Source of the DNA: Flavobacterium hydrocarbonoxydans
GTDB taxonomy: Bacteria > Bacteroidota > Bacteroidia > Flavobacteriales > Flavobacteriaceae
Assembly: GCF_009789235.1 (NCBI RefSeq)
Contig: NZ_WSTB01000003.1
Location: 372,001-436,000 of the forward strand
Reading direction: 5' to 3'
DNA length: 64,000 nucleotides
Below the pieces are notes generated by a model. The model saw only the letters and a list, made by a program, of their open reading frames with translations, did not search any database and was not told where the DNA came from. A program made the translations under genes and the position numbers. This document shows positions 32,715 to 42,392 of this stretch, piece after piece (the stretch's first letter is position 1; each line of letters opens with the position of its first letter).

Positions 32715-33365
32715 ATGAGCGAAACCTTTTCTGTTTTTAGAAAATATCCCACATTAGCACAAGCCAAAGAACTGAAAGGTTTATTACAACAGCATGCTAT
32801 TGAAACGATACTAACGGATAATATTCCGCCTGTTGATTCTTCGTTTTCAGGAAGTACGTTGCAAAATCAATATGAAGTAAAAATTCAATTTTCGGATTTT
32901 GAAAAAGCTGAAAAAATCCTGGATGAAAATGCCGAAAACTTAATTGAAGAAGTTTCTAAAGACCATTACTTATTTGAATTTTCGGATGAGGAATTGTACG
33001 ATATTCTTCTGAAAGCAGATGAATGGAACGAATTTGATTATAAACTGGCACAAAAAATATTGATTAAAAGAGGTAAACCCATTGATGAAGACTTAATCAA
33101 AGCTTTGAAAAAACAACGTCTGGAATCCTTGGCTAAACCAGAAGAGAATCAAAAACCCTGGATTATTGCAGGTTATATTTTTGCTTTACTGGGTGGTTTT
33201 TTAGGAATTCTTATTGGATATTCTTTATGGACATCCAAAAAATCATTGCCTAATGGTCAAAGCGTATATTCTTATAATGAGAAAGATAGAAACCACGGAA
33301 AAAACATTTTTTATATCGGATTGATTATTCTTCCGTTTTATATTGCCTTAAAAATGCTACTCTAA
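32715..33365 (+). CDS. DUF2007-like signal-transducing protein with C-terminal membrane spans
   Basis: 216 residues. The N-terminal 70 residues match the DUF2007 pattern (FRKYPTLAQAKELKGLLQQHAIETILTDN, then VKIQFSDFEKAEKIL). The middle is acidic and helical. Two hydrophobic segments (about 150-168 and 195-214) anchor it in the inner membrane. Function unknown. Base composition and style return to that of ordinary chromosome here, right after the cassette island. Confidence 0.65.
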   Translation: MSETFSVFRKYPTLAQAKELKGLLQQHAIETILTDNIPPVDSSFSGSTLQNQYEVKIQFSDFEKAEKILDENAENLIEEVSKDHYLFEFSDEELYDILLKADEWNEFDYKLAQKILIKRGKPIDEDLIKALKKQRLESLAKPEENQKPWIIAGYIFALLGGFLGILIGYSLWTSKKSLPNGQSVYSYNEKDRNHGKNIFYIGLIILPFYIALKMLL

Positions 33366-33486
33366 AAAACTATGAAAATATAAAACCGCTTTATACTATT
33401 TGTTTCTAATCAAACGAAAGTTTTTCACAGAGTACGTTAAATTCCTTTTACCGAATCGACCATCACAACAAAGAACAGACGAATAA

Positions 33487-34344
33487 ATGATACATTTTAC
33501 AGACTTTAAATCCTATAACGAATACCTAGGCCTGGACAAACCTCTGGACAACAACATTGACGTTGGTTTTTATGATCCGCCAAATATGTTGTCGAAATCT
33601 GAACCTATTTCGGTTGACTTTTACAGAATTTCTATCAAAATAAATTTTGTCAATAAAACGACCCCAAAAAGAAAACCAATTACTGCAGTGTTTTTTAACA
33701 GTCCTAATTTAATTGTTCCTGCTGGTTGGGATATTGAACCGACTTACAAAGGAATGTATCTACAACTTTCAAAGAAATTCATCGAAGAAAACAGATATTT
33801 ATTCAAAACGTATTTAGATTACGGACAACACGAAGCATTGTATTTGACAGAGGAAGAAATCGAAGAAATTTCTGCTGTTTTTAAGTTGATGATGAAGTAT
33901 TACGAAAGCGAAAAACGAAATTTCAATGTGCTTTTATCGTATGTAAATGTGATCGTTTCTTTGGTGGAAGCGTTTTACAAAAGACAGTTTTTAACTGACC
34001 CAAAACAGTACAATCATATCGTTCGTGATTTTCAACAAAGCATCATTGATTATTACAACCAACCTGTTTCTCAACTTCCAAGCGTGCAATACTTTGCTGA
34101 TAAATTGGGTTTGACGGCCAATTATTTGGGCGACATTGTAAAACATTTTACCCAAAAATCTGCACTCGAAAACATTCATGATTTTGTTATCAAAAGAGCG
34201 AAACAATTGCTTGTAGAAAACCAAAAACTCAATACAACAGAAGTAGCGTATGAATTGGGATTTGAATACCCTAACTACTTTTCAAAATTCTTTAAAAAAC
34301 AAGTAGGCTTAAGTCCGAAAGAATATCGTCAACAATTAAATTAA
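33487..34344 (+). CDS. AraC-family transcriptional regulator
   Basis: 285 residues. The N-terminal part is a cupin-like sensory domain. The C-terminal 90 residues contain two HTH units (YFADKLGLTANYLGDIVKHFT and TTEVAYELGFEYPNYFSKFFKKQVGLSPKEYR), the AraC/XylS signature. It precedes two tandem oxidoreductase genes that may be its targets: a terminator separates them, so regulation rather than co-transcription is likely. The inducer is unknown. Confidence 0.88.
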   Translation: MIHFTDFKSYNEYLGLDKPLDNNIDVGFYDPPNMLSKSEPISVDFYRISIKINFVNKTTPKRKPITAVFFNSPNLIVPAGWDIEPTYKGMYLQLSKKFIEENRYLFKTYLDYGQHEALYLTEEEIEEISAVFKLMMKYYESEKRNFNVLLSYVNVIVSLVEAFYKRQFLTDPKQYNHIVRDFQQSIIDYYNQPVSQLPSVQYFADKLGLTANYLGDIVKHFTQKSALENIHDFVIKRAKQLLVENQKLNTTEVAYELGFEYPNYFSKFFKKQVGLSPKEYRQQLN

Positions 34345-34350
34345 TGATAC

Positions 34351-34377
34351 AAAACGCCTTTTTCAAGGCGTTTTTTT
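34351..34377 (+). terminator. Rho-independent terminator
   Basis: AAAACGCCTT and AAGGCGTTTT form a 10-bp stem with a TTTC loop and T-tract. It ends the AraC gene. Confidence 0.85.
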
Positions 34378-34471
34378 GTAATCAGTAATTTGTTTCTTTT
34401 TAAATAGTAGTCTGTTTCAATTGGTTGCAATTCAAGGTTCTAATTTTGTCTTATCATTTTAAAACAAAACA

Positions 34472-35167
34472 ATGAAAGCAAAAATAACTTTGATGACCCT
34501 ACTAATGATGTTATCATTTGGCAATAGAGTAACGGCACAAAACCCATCAAAAAAAGATAGTTCTGAAACTAAAACTGTTTTACTTATCAATACACATTTG
34601 ACCTATCCTGGCTGGTCGGAAGGAAAATTGAACGCCTCGTTTTACAATGTAGCAAAGGATTTTTTTATCTCCAAAAACTACAAGGTCATTGAAACAAAAG
34701 TAGAAGATGGCTATGATGCCGATGAAGAGGTTGAAAAACATCTTCAAGCAGATATTGTCATTTTGCAAACACCTGTAAATTGGGAAAATACACCTTGGAT
34801 TTACAAAAAATATGTAGATGAAGTTTTTAACAGCGCATTGAAAAGCAAAAAATTTCTTGCTGGCGATGGACGTTCGGAAGCAGAAGGATTTAAGCAATAT
34901 GGAATGGGCGGAAAAATGCAGGGCAAAAGATTCATGATTTCTGCCACTTGGAATGCACCAGAAGAAAGTTTCAACAATCCTGAAAATCCGCTTTGGAAAG
35001 GAAAAACAGCCGATGATGCTTTATTTAATATAGCTGCGAATTACTTGTTTACGGGTTTTGAAGTCATTCCTGGACATTATTGCTACGATGTGTATCATAA
35101 CAGACATATTAAAGAAGATTTAGAAAATTACCCTGCTTATTTACAAAAAATGTTTAACATCAAATAA
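34472..35167 (+). CDS. MdaB-like NAD(P)H:quinone oxidoreductase with signal peptide
   Basis: 231 residues. The first 23 residues are a signal peptide (TLMTLLMMLSFGNRVTAQ). The rest is a flavodoxin-fold oxidoreductase of the MdaB/NQO2-like family (INTHLTYPGWSEGKLN, VILQTPVNWENTPWIYKKYVDEVF, GKRFMISATWNAPEESF). MdaB enzymes are normally cytosolic and reduce quinones with two electrons, protecting from oxidative stress. The export signal is unusual, since FAD and NAD(P)H would have to be available or the fold exported. The next gene is a close paralogue without the signal; a recent tandem duplication is likely. Confidence 0.82.
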   Translation: MKAKITLMTLLMMLSFGNRVTAQNPSKKDSSETKTVLLINTHLTYPGWSEGKLNASFYNVAKDFFISKNYKVIETKVEDGYDADEEVEKHLQADIVILQTPVNWENTPWIYKKYVDEVFNSALKSKKFLAGDGRSEAEGFKQYGMGGKMQGKRFMISATWNAPEESFNNPENPLWKGKTADDALFNIAANYLFTGFEVIPGHYCYDVYHNRHIKEDLENYPAYLQKMFNIK

Positions 35168-35187
35168 AAATATTTAATAGGATCAAA

Positions 35188-35793
35188 ATGAATTCAACTC
35201 AAAAAGTACTCTTAATCAATACGCATCTAACCTATCCAAACTGGTCAGAAGGATTATTAAATGATGCATTTCATCAAAAAGCAAAAGATTTTTTTACAGC
35301 CAAAAACTTTGAAGTTTTAGAAACAAAAGTGGAAGACGGCTATAACGCAGACGAAGAAGTAGAAAAACATTTGAAAGCAGATATCATCATTTTACAGACA
35401 CCGATTAATTGGTTTGGGGCTCCCTGGATTTACAAAAAATATGTGGACGAAGTTTTTAACAGCGGACTTCACAGTGCCAAATTTCTTGCAGGCGATGGTA
35501 GAACTCGTGAAGACTCAAGTCGACAATATGGAACTGGTGGAAAAATGCAAGGCAAAAAGTTTATGGTCTCTTCAACTTGGAACGCACCAAAAGAAGCTTT
35601 TGGAAATCCCGAACAAATATTATTTCAAGGCATAAGTTCCGCAAATTTTTTAATGCACATAACAAACAACTATCGTTTTTGTGGTGTTGAAATTGTCGCT
35701 GACTATAATTGCTTCGACATATTTAAAGATGGAAACATTGTGGGCGATTTAGAAAATTATCCGAAACATTTGGAGAAAGTTTTTGAAATATAA
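35188..35793 (+). CDS. MdaB-like NAD(P)H:quinone oxidoreductase, cytosolic paralogue
   Basis: 201 residues without signal peptide. It shares long identical stretches with the upstream gene (LINTHLTYP, KVEDGYNADEEVEKHL, WIYKKYVDEVFNSGLHS, AGDGR, GGKMQGKKFM). The start lies 20 bp after the upstream stop, so both are probably in one transcript under the AraC regulator. In place of the W-E-N-T loop it has WFGAPW, the usual MdaB sequence, so this is likely the ancestral copy. Confidence 0.85.
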   Translation: MNSTQKVLLINTHLTYPNWSEGLLNDAFHQKAKDFFTAKNFEVLETKVEDGYNADEEVEKHLKADIIILQTPINWFGAPWIYKKYVDEVFNSGLHSAKFLAGDGRTREDSSRQYGTGGKMQGKKFMVSSTWNAPKEAFGNPEQILFQGISSANFLMHITNNYRFCGVEIVADYNCFDIFKDGNIVGDLENYPKHLEKVFEI

Positions 35794-35844
35794 TAGAGGA
35801 AAACTTAACAGCCAATAAAAAACGGCAGGTTAGAATGTATTATC

Positions 35845-35876
35845 AAAAGCTGAAGTTTGCACTTCAGCTTTTGTTT
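35845..35876 (+). terminator. Rho-independent terminator
   Basis: AAAAGCTGAAG and CTTCAGCTTTT pair over 11 bp around a 6-nt loop, with T-rich sequence downstream. It can serve both this operon and the convergent lipoprotein gene only weakly on the other strand. Confidence 0.8.
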
Positions 35877-35930
35877 TTCTATCTATAAAATCATTTTTTT
35901 AATGAATTGTTACCAACGCATTATTTTACT

Positions 35931-36341
35931 TTATTCTATAATAACTGTTTTGGTGATAAACTCGGTCTCTGATTTTTTAAACTTTAGATTAAAAGTTCCT
36001 TTATCAGCAGATTTGAATTTGTAGATGGCTTTTTGTACTTCAGGAACCATCTCGATACAAACTTCAGATTCGTATTTGGTTTGTATTTGAAAACCTTTAT
36101 CGGTTCCGATGGTGGTTTCAACAAATTTGTCGAACTTTCCGCAAGGATTATCTACATTAAAAAATACTTCGATATCGACATCTTGATTTACTTGTCCTTT
36201 GTCCAGCCCTTTTACTTCTGTGGCGAAGGCTACTTTTATGATGGGTTCAAAAACTTCATCATCGTCATCATTATCACATGATACAAAAGCTGCTGCTAAA
36301 AATAAAACTACTAAAACCGATTTTAATTTGAATGTTTTCAT
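35931..36341 (-). CDS. Hypothetical lipoprotein with acidic export signal
   Basis: 136 residues. The leader (LVVLFLAAAFVSC, Cys22) is followed by DNDDDDE, a strong match to the Bacteroidota lipoprotein export signal, so display on the cell surface is likely. The mature part is a beta-rich domain (KVAFATEVKGLDKGQVNQDVDIEVFF, KAIYKFKSADKGTFNLKFKK). The family is unknown. Single gene, convergent with the MdaB pair. Confidence 0.75.
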   Translation of the reverse strand: MKTFKLKSVLVVLFLAAAFVSCDNDDDDEVFEPIIKVAFATEVKGLDKGQVNQDVDIEVFFNVDNPCGKFDKFVETTIGTDKGFQIQTKYESEVCIEMVPEVQKAIYKFKSADKGTFNLKFKKSETEFITKTVIIE

Positions 36342-36620
36342 AAAAAATTATTTATTGTTAATTATAATGAAGACAGCCTTGAACCGATATAGTTGCTTAT
36401 AAGAAATGTTAAATGTTTTTATAAAATCTTTAAACTATTGACAGTCAAATAAATAAAATCGCTATAATTTTTTAGAAAAAAGTGTTCTTTATAGAAAAGA
36501 ATCTTCCTAAACTAGCCCCGATAATAGTGGAAATCCTTTTACTTTTTTCTTTAAAAAGTAAAAGATTGAAGCGGATAGCGGGACAACTGTTTCTGATGAA
36601 AACGATTGTTCTGCTCCAAA
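36342..36620. other. Gene-free spacer
   Basis: AT-rich region between the start of the lipoprotein gene and the DUF808 terminator. Forward frames here are out of context with no family resemblance. Promoter of the lipoprotein gene should lie close to 36342-36420, but no clear TAnnTTTG was found on the minus strand. Confidence 0.35.
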
Positions 36621-36624
36621 AAAA

Positions 36625-36649
36625 AACACCAGCTGTAAAACTGGTGTTT
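36625..36649 (-). terminator. Rho-independent terminator of the DUF808 gene
   Basis: AAACACCAG and CTGGTGTTT pair over 9 bp around CTGTAAAA. On the minus strand the A-run at 36618-36624 becomes a T-tract. It is nearly the same sequence as the clpB terminator. Confidence 0.8.
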
Positions 36650-36656
36650 GTATTTA

Positions 36657-37532
36657 TTATTTCTTTTTTGCGAAAATCTTCTTGACCAAATTTACGAGTA
36701 ATAAAACCACGAAGCCAAATATAAGTCCTGCTAAAAACTCTTTGATGAAAGATGGAATTTGTGGAAATAAATGATGTAAGAAAGGGATCTGATGAACAAA
36801 GATACCGCCAGATACCGAGATTAAAGCCAATGTACCGATAACGGTCAAAGCTTTGATGACTTTTGGAAGTGCCTGTACCAGTATATTTCCGATAGTATAT
36901 AAAAATCCGCTTTCTTTTTTGCTTAACTGAATTAGTCTTACTCCAAATTCGTCCATTCTGACAATTAAGGCTACGATGCCGTAAACACCTACAGTTGCAA
37001 TTATGGCTATGATAGAAACTACCATAATTTGAGATGATAGTGACTTGCCGATTACGGTACTCATGGCAATGATTACAATTTCGACAGATAATATAAAATC
37101 GGTTAAAATGGCTGATTTTATTTTACCTTTTTCGGCTGCTAAAATTTCTTCTTCAGAGAAAGGTTTGTCGATCATTTCGTTTTCGTCATGATGCTCGTGC
37201 GGAAAGAAATATTCGTAAATTTTTTCGGCACCTTCATAGGCTAAAAACAGACCTCCCAATACTAAAATTATAATAATAGCAGTCGGCAAATAATAACTTA
37301 ATAAAAAGGCAATTGGTAAAATAATTAATTTATTTACAAAAGATCCTTTTCCTATGGCCCATAAAACGGGTAATTCTCTTGAAGAAATAAATCCTGAGGC
37401 TTTCTCTGCATTTACTGCCAAATCATCGCCCAAAATTCCCGCTGTTTTTTTTGCTGCAACTTTACTCATTACAGCAACATCATCCATAATTGCCGCTATA
37501 TCATCTAATAGTATAAAAAAACCTGATGCCAT
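36657..37532 (-). CDS. DUF808 family membrane protein (YedI-like)
   Basis: 291 residues with about six hydrophobic segments. The N-terminus GFFILLDDIAAIMDDVAVMSKVAAKKTAGILGDDLAVNAEKA is the hallmark of DUF808/YedI. A cytosolic His/Glu-rich loop (FFPHEHHDENEMID) follows the fourth segment. Inner-membrane protein of unknown function. No neighbour gives a clue. Confidence 0.85.
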   Translation of the reverse strand: MASGFFILLDDIAAIMDDVAVMSKVAAKKTAGILGDDLAVNAEKASGFISSRELPVLWAIGKGSFVNKLIILPIAFLLSYYLPTAIIIILVLGGLFLAYEGAEKIYEYFFPHEHHDENEMIDKPFSEEEILAAEKGKIKSAILTDFILSVEIVIIAMSTVIGKSLSSQIMVVSIIAIIATVGVYGIVALIVRMDEFGVRLIQLSKKESGFLYTIGNILVQALPKVIKALTVIGTLALISVSGGIFVHQIPFLHHLFPQIPSFIKEFLAGLIFGFVVLLLVNLVKKIFAKKK

Positions 37533-37613
37533 TTTATTGTTTTTAATTTATGCGAAGCTACTACTTTTTGATTGAATTTTAGTACTGAATTTCGGCAAAA
37601 ATAATATTATTTT

Positions 37614-37733
37614 TTAGCTGCATTGTCCTAAAAGCACCCAGATAATTACAAAAACTAAAATAGTTCCGAAGCAGCCTCCTCCTAATTTTTTGGCACCGTA
37701 ACCTGCTATTAATCCTCTAAAAATGTTGTTCAT
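37614..37733 (-). CDS. 39-residue small membrane protein
   Basis: ATG at 37733, TAA at 37614-37616. The sequence starts MNNIFRGLIAGYGAKKLGGG and continues with a hydrophobic span (CFGTILVFVIIWVLLGQC). Gly-rich, basic N-terminus and a single span suggest a small inner-membrane peptide of the glycine-zipper or DUF-type common in Bacteroidota. It lies between the DUF808 gene and the clpB terminator and probably has its own promoter. Confidence 0.55.
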   Translation of the reverse strand: MNNIFRGLIAGYGAKKLGGGCFGTILVFVIIWVLLGQCS

Positions 37734-37865
37734 GTTTTTGGTTTTTAAGTTGTTATTTAATTATTTATTGTAATGTAAAATTCAACATTTAATTTTAAGG
37801 AAGTTTTATATTACTTTCTGAAATAGTTTCATTATTTACTGATTCTGAATTCTTTTGAACAAAAA

Positions 37866-37891
37866 AAACACCAGCGCTAAAACTGGTGTTT
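37866..37891 (-). terminator. Rho-independent terminator of clpB
   Basis: AAACACCAG and CTGGTGTTT pair over 9 bp around CGCTAAAA; the A-run on the left reads as a T-tract on the minus strand. It lies 26 bp after the clpB stop. Confidence 0.82.
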
Positions 37892-37916
37892 TCTAACTAA
37901 TATAAAATGAAAAAAC

Positions 37917-40523
37917 TTAATTTACTAACTCTTCTGATTGGTTTCTGAAAACCAGATGACCATCAAAAGCATCAATCAAAATAATGCTGTCTGTTGTAAT
38001 TTTGCCAGCCAGAATTTCTTTTGAAAGCTGATTCAAAACCTCTCTCTGTATCACACGTTTTACAGGTCTTGCACCAAATTGTGTATCATAACCTTTCTCT
38101 GAAAGATATTTGATTGCTTCCGGAGTTGCATCCATCGTGATACCCTGAAGCGCTAACATTTTGGTTACGCTCTTTAATTGCAGACTCACGATTCGCGAAA
38201 TATTTTCGACAGTTAATGGCGTAAACATTACAATTTCATCAATACGGTTGATAAATTCCGGGCGAACGGTTTGTTTTAGTAATCCTAAAACTTCGACTTT
38301 TGCAGCCTCTGTTGCCGCTTCGATACTGCCTTTAAGATTATCAAATTTTTCCTGAATAATCTGGCTTCCCATATTCGAGGTCATGATGATAATCGTGTTC
38401 TTGAAATCAGCCAGACGTCCTTTGTTATCCGTCAAACGTCCTTCGTCTAAAACCTGCAATAAAATATTGAAGGTATCGGGATGCGCTTTCTCGATCTCGT
38501 CTAACAAAATCACAGAATATGGTTTTCTACGAACGGCTTCTGTCAATTGACCACCTTCGTCATACCCCACATATCCCGGAGGCGCACCTACTAAACGGCT
38601 CACACTGTGACGTTCCTGATACTCACTCATATCGATACGCGTCATGGCACTTTCATCATCAAAAAGATATTCGGCTAATGCCTTTGCCAGCTCGGTTTTA
38701 CCCACTCCCGTTGTTCCTAAAAACAAGAAGGTTCCAACAGGTTTTTTCATGTCCTGCAATCCGGCACGGCTTCTGCGAACAGCATCACTTACCGCTTCGA
38801 TCGCTTCTTCCTGACCTACCACACGTTTGTGTAATTCGTCTTCCAGATGCAATAATTTTTCTCTTTCGGTCTGAAGCATTTTCATTACCGGAATTCCGGT
38901 CCATTTGGCTACCACTTCTGCAATATCTTCACGAGTAACTTCTTCTTTTATCAAAGAATTGCCCGATTGGTATTCTTGTAATTGTTTCAGCAAAACATCC
39001 AGACGCTCTTGCGCTTCTTTGATTTTTCCGTAACGAATTTCAGCAACTTTTCCGTAATCGCCATCACGTTCTGCACGCTCTGCTTCGTGTTTGAAATCTT
39101 CTATTTCTAATTTTACAGCCTGAACGCCATCTACAACATCTTTTTCCGTTTTCCATTTGGTGTAGATAATGTTGCGCTCTTCTTTAAGATTCGCCAGATC
39201 CATGCGTAAAAGTTTGAGTTTGTTCTCTTCTTTTTCGCGTTTGATGGCTTCAATTTCGATTTCGAGCTGCATGATTTTTCGATCCAAAACATCTAATTCT
39301 TCTGGTTTTGAATTAATTTCCATACGCAATTTCGAAGCCGCTTCATCCATTAAATCAATGGCTTTGTCTGGCAAAAAACGATTCGTAATATATCTTTGCG
39401 AAAGTTCAACTGCAGCAATAATTGCCTCGTCTTTAATCTGAACTTTATGGTGTGTTTCGTATTTTTCTTTGATTCCACGCAAAATAGAAATCGCACTTTC
39501 GGTGTCCGGCTCATCAATTAATACTTTCTGGAAACGACGTTCTAAAGCTTTGTCTTTCTCAAAATATTTTTGATATTCATCTAAAGTCGTGGCTCCAATA
39601 GCTCTCAGTTCTCCACGAGCCAACGCTGGTTTCAGGATATTTGCTGCGTCCATAGCGCCTTCTCCTCCACCCGCGCCTACCAGTGTGTGAATTTCATCAA
39701 TAAACAATACGATATCACCTTCTGCGGCTGTCACTTCTTTTACAACCGATTTTAATCTTTCTTCGAATTCTCCTTTGTACTTCGCACCCGCAATCAGCGC
39801 TCCCATATCCAGCGAGAAAACGATTTTATCTTTAAGGTTTTCAGGCACATCGCCATCAACAATTCTATGCGCTAATCCTTCTGCAATGGCGGTTTTACCA
39901 ACTCCTGGTTCACCGACCAGCATCGGGTTATTTTTGGTTCTTCTTGTCAGAATCTGCAACACACGACGAATTTCTTCGTCACGTCCAATAACGGGATCCA
40001 GCTTTCCTGTACGTGCTAGTTCATTTAAGTTTTTAGCATATTTATTCAGCGAATTGTAGTTTTCTTCAGCTGAAGCTGATGTCACTCTTTCGCCTTTACG
40101 AAGTTCCTGAATGGTTGCTTTCAGCCCTTTTCCGGTAACTCCCTGATCTTTTAGAATTTGTGCCACTTTACTTTTCGAATCGAAAATCGCCAAAATCAAA
40201 TGCTCGATAGAAACGTATTCATCGTTCATTTTTTGTGCGATGATTTCGGCTTCATTCAGTGCTTTATTGGCATCTCTTGAAAGTGTAATGTCGCCACCAG
40301 AAACTTTAGGAAAGCTTTGGATAGTCGAATCTAATATCTGTAAAAACAACGGCACATTTACGTTGAGTTTCTTCAGAATAAAGGGTGCTACATTTTCATC
40401 TACTTCAAAAATAGCTTTAAAAATGTGCTCGTTTTCAATTTGTTGCTGTCCGAATCGCTGTGCCAGTTGCTGTGATAGCTGAATGGCTTCCTGCGATTTA
40501 GTTGTAAATTTATTTATGTTCAT
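37917..40523 (-). CDS. clpB: ATP-dependent chaperone ClpB
   Basis: 868 residues, normal for ClpB. Order of domains: N-terminal Clp repeat domain (1-145), AAA-1 with Walker A GEPGVGKT (204-211) and Walker B FIDEIH, the coiled M-domain (about 405-525, with [20 protein letters not shown]), then AAA-2 with Walker A GTTGVGKT and [29 protein letters not shown]. Role: disaggregation of heat-damaged proteins with DnaK. No CIRCE or sigma-32-like site was recognised in front. It is a single gene ended by its own terminator. Confidence 0.97.
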   Translation of the reverse strand: MNINKFTTKSQEAIQLSQQLAQRFGQQQIENEHIFKAIFEVDENVAPFILKKLNVNVPLFLQILDSTIQSFPKVSGGDITLSRDANKALNEAEIIAQKMNDEYVSIEHLILAIFDSKSKVAQILKDQGVTGKGLKATIQELRKGERVTSASAEENYNSLNKYAKNLNELARTGKLDPVIGRDEEIRRVLQILTRRTKNNPMLVGEPGVGKTAIAEGLAHRIVDGDVPENLKDKIVFSLDMGALIAGAKYKGEFEERLKSVVKEVTAAEGDIVLFIDEIHTLVGAGGGEGAMDAANILKPALARGELRAIGATTLDEYQKYFEKDKALERRFQKVLIDEPDTESAISILRGIKEKYETHHKVQIKDEAIIAAVELSQRYITNRFLPDKAIDLMDEAASKLRMEINSKPEELDVLDRKIMQLEIEIEAIKREKEENKLKLLRMDLANLKEERNIIYTKWKTEKDVVDGVQAVKLEIEDFKHEAERAERDGDYGKVAEIRYGKIKEAQERLDVLLKQLQEYQSGNSLIKEEVTREDIAEVVAKWTGIPVMKMLQTEREKLLHLEDELHKRVVGQEEAIEAVSDAVRRSRAGLQDMKKPVGTFLFLGTTGVGKTELAKALAEYLFDDESAMTRIDMSEYQERHSVSRLVGAPPGYVGYDEGGQLTEAVRRKPYSVILLDEIEKAHPDTFNILLQVLDEGRLTDNKGRLADFKNTIIIMTSNMGSQIIQEKFDNLKGSIEAATEAAKVEVLGLLKQTVRPEFINRIDEIVMFTPLTVENISRIVSLQLKSVTKMLALQGITMDATPEAIKYLSEKGYDTQFGARPVKRVIQREVLNQLSKEILAGKITTDSIILIDAFDGHLVFRNQSEELVN

Positions 40524-40729
40524 CTTTATACGATTTAGGTTTGCTTTTTTTATTTAAAACTCGATTCCATTAAATTTAGAATTTATTGAATTAAATTTTT
40601 ATTATTAAATGAATAACTTTGCAGATGAATAGACAAAATATATTCCATTATAAAAATACAGACAAAATGGCGTTTTAAACCGCTTTTCAGCTCTTTTTAA
40701 ACGTCAAAAAGTCATAAAACAAGCCAAAT

Positions 40730-41119
40730 ATGAGTTTTTTTAATTCAATCTTCGGAAGTTCAGAGAATACAGATTCTTCAAAAAGCACTATAAATTGGAC
40801 TGAATTGACCGATTTAGCCCAATTAATGGAAATCGAAGCTATATCTAATGAAAAGCCAGTAGTGATTTTCAAACACAGTACAAGATGCAGTATTAGCCGT
40901 ATGGCCCTGAAACAATTTGAACGCGAGTTTGATTTGAATGAAACTGTTGATGCTTATTTTCTGGATTTAATAGCACACCGTGATGTTTCGAACGAAATTG
41001 CGAATCGTTTTAATGTTTATCACGAATCACCACAGCTAATCTTGATCAAAAACGGAAAAGCAGTTTACGATGTTTCGCACAGCGATATTGATGCTGTAGC
41101 TTTGAAAGAGAAAATATAA
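40730..41119 (+). CDS. ytxJ: Bacillithiol-system redox protein YtxJ
   Basis: 129 residues, thioredoxin-like fold. The motif HSTRCSIS with Cys53 is the YtxJ signature (monothiol active site). YtxJ is proposed to act as a bacilliredoxin-like protein that removes bacillithiol from proteins in Firmicutes and Bacteroidota. It is divergent from clpB and ends at a long inverted repeat. Confidence 0.85.
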   Translation: MSFFNSIFGSSENTDSSKSTINWTELTDLAQLMEIEAISNEKPVVIFKHSTRCSISRMALKQFEREFDLNETVDAYFLDLIAHRDVSNEIANRFNVYHESPQLILIKNGKAVYDVSHSDIDAVALKEKI

Positions 41120-41126
41120 TTTTTTT

Positions 41127-41214
41127 GTGAAATGTGAGTTGTAAAAAGTGAAATGTAATTTGTGAAATGTGAAATACACCAAAAACATTTTACTTTTTAC
41201 AACTCACATTTCAC
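41127..41214. repeat. Long inverted repeat between convergent genes
   Basis: A 30-bp arm starting GTGAAATGTGAGTTGTAAAA (41127-41156) and its complement (41185-41214) differ at one base. The loop is 28 nt and repeats the TGTGAAATGT motif. It lies between the stop codons of ytxJ and the DUF2157-like gene, so it may end both transcripts, but tracts of T are short. Confidence 0.75.
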
Positions 41215-41231
41215 ATTTTACATTTTACATT

Positions 41232-42392
41232 TCAGAAGCTTCCATCAGAACCACCTCCGCTAAAACCTCCTCCTCCAAATTCCATTGGAGAATTTTGTGG
41301 TTTTACTTCAGGTTTCATTCCGAAAGTGGAAGCAACAATTAAAGCTTCGGCATTAATTGCATTCGAATTATTGATTCTATCAGGTTTAAAAGTTAATCCT
41401 GTTTCTTTGTACTTTAATTTTTGAATCGAAAGATAAGCGACTGCAAATAAAGCCACTCCGCCCAAAGCCAAAGCTATTTCTATTGGCAAAACTGAATGAT
41501 AAGTACGGATTGTAAAAATTGAAAAAGCGATTGCCAAAAAACTAATCCACAACATAATTCGATCATGGATTTTAATCGCCTGATATAAATAAACCAATGG
41601 AACAATTGCCGTGAAACTCCAAAAGAAAAAGGCAAACGGTATATCTTCTCCCGGACGAATTTCATTATCTAAAAGCATTACAGAAAGCTCTCTTACCACC
41701 AGATAATTACAGGACAAGTAAAATAAAATCAGGCAGAAACTATTTATTAACAAAAGACCATTGTAATAATATTTTTCTTTTAAATCTTTAATTGCTTTTT
41801 TAGAAAAAAAGTAAAATCCTAGTGAAGTCAACATGGCTACAAAAGGCAAAATTGTCTTTCCGATTTCTCCAAATTCGAATAAACCATAAAATAAAACTGC
41901 CGTAAAAGCGCAGCAAAAAATCAGCATCGCTGGTGTATACAAGTATCTTCTGTACATTAAAAAAGAAATCAAGGCTACAAAAATAGCAATCACCAATTCG
42001 TATCCGTCTGAGGTTATACCAACTGCAATTCCGAAATTTAATATGGTTCCTACTATAAAAGCATCATCTAAACCGTGTTGGTAATATTTTTCTTTTGCTA
42101 AAAATTCAGCACCAGTAATTCCAATTATGGTAAAAATATAAAAGCATATTTTCCAGAAAACTTCACTGCCATCAATTCCTAATAATGAAATTGCACAACA
42201 AATCGAGGAATATAAAAAAACACCTAAAAAAAAGAATCCTATTTGTACCAGAATAGAATTTTGCTTAAAGTCTGGCAGTTCCTTTTTTATTGAATTGAAT
42301 TGTTCTTTATTAATAAATCCAGCATTTAACAATGAATTTGCTTCTTCAAGTAAAGCCAAATCCTCTAATAATTTCGTATCGTGTACCATCAT
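41232..42392 (-). CDS. DUF2157-like multi-span membrane protein with Gly-rich tail
   Basis: 386 residues. A short N-terminal cytosolic helical part (LLEEANSLLNAGFINKEQFNSIKKE) is followed by about 12 hydrophobic segments, and the protein ends in a Gly/Ser/Phe-rich tail (GGGGFSGGGSDGSF). The N-terminal helix-turn part resembles the paralogous gene upstream, which is a DUF2157 protein. Function unknown. The start overlaps the upstream stop by 4 bp (ATGA). Confidence 0.7.
   Translation of the reverse strand: MMVHDTKLLEDLALLEEANSLLNAGFINKEQFNSIKKELPDFKQNSILVQIGFFFLGVFLYSSICCAISLLGIDGSEVFWKICFYIFTIIGITGAEFLAKEKYYQHGLDDAFIVGTILNFGIAVGITSDGYELVIAIFVALISFLMYRRYLYTPAMLIFCCAFTAVLFYGLFEFGEIGKTILPFVAMLTSLGFYFFSKKAIKDLKEKYYYNGLLLINSFCLILFYLSCNYLVVRELSVMLLDNEIRPGEDIPFAFFFWSFTAIVPLVYLYQAIKIHDRIMLWISFLAIAFSIFTIRTYHSVLPIEIALALGGVALFAVAYLSIQKLKYKETGLTFKPDRINNSNAINAEALIVASTFGMKPEVKPQNSPMEFGGGGFSGGGSDGSF

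Noticed and set aside
36482..36685. 67-residue forward frame near 36500
   Set aside because: It overlaps the DUF808 terminator and gene end; composition is unconvincing.
38519..38938. 139-residue forward frame opposite clpB
   Set aside because: It is antisense to conserved ClpB domain coding sequence and has no family features.
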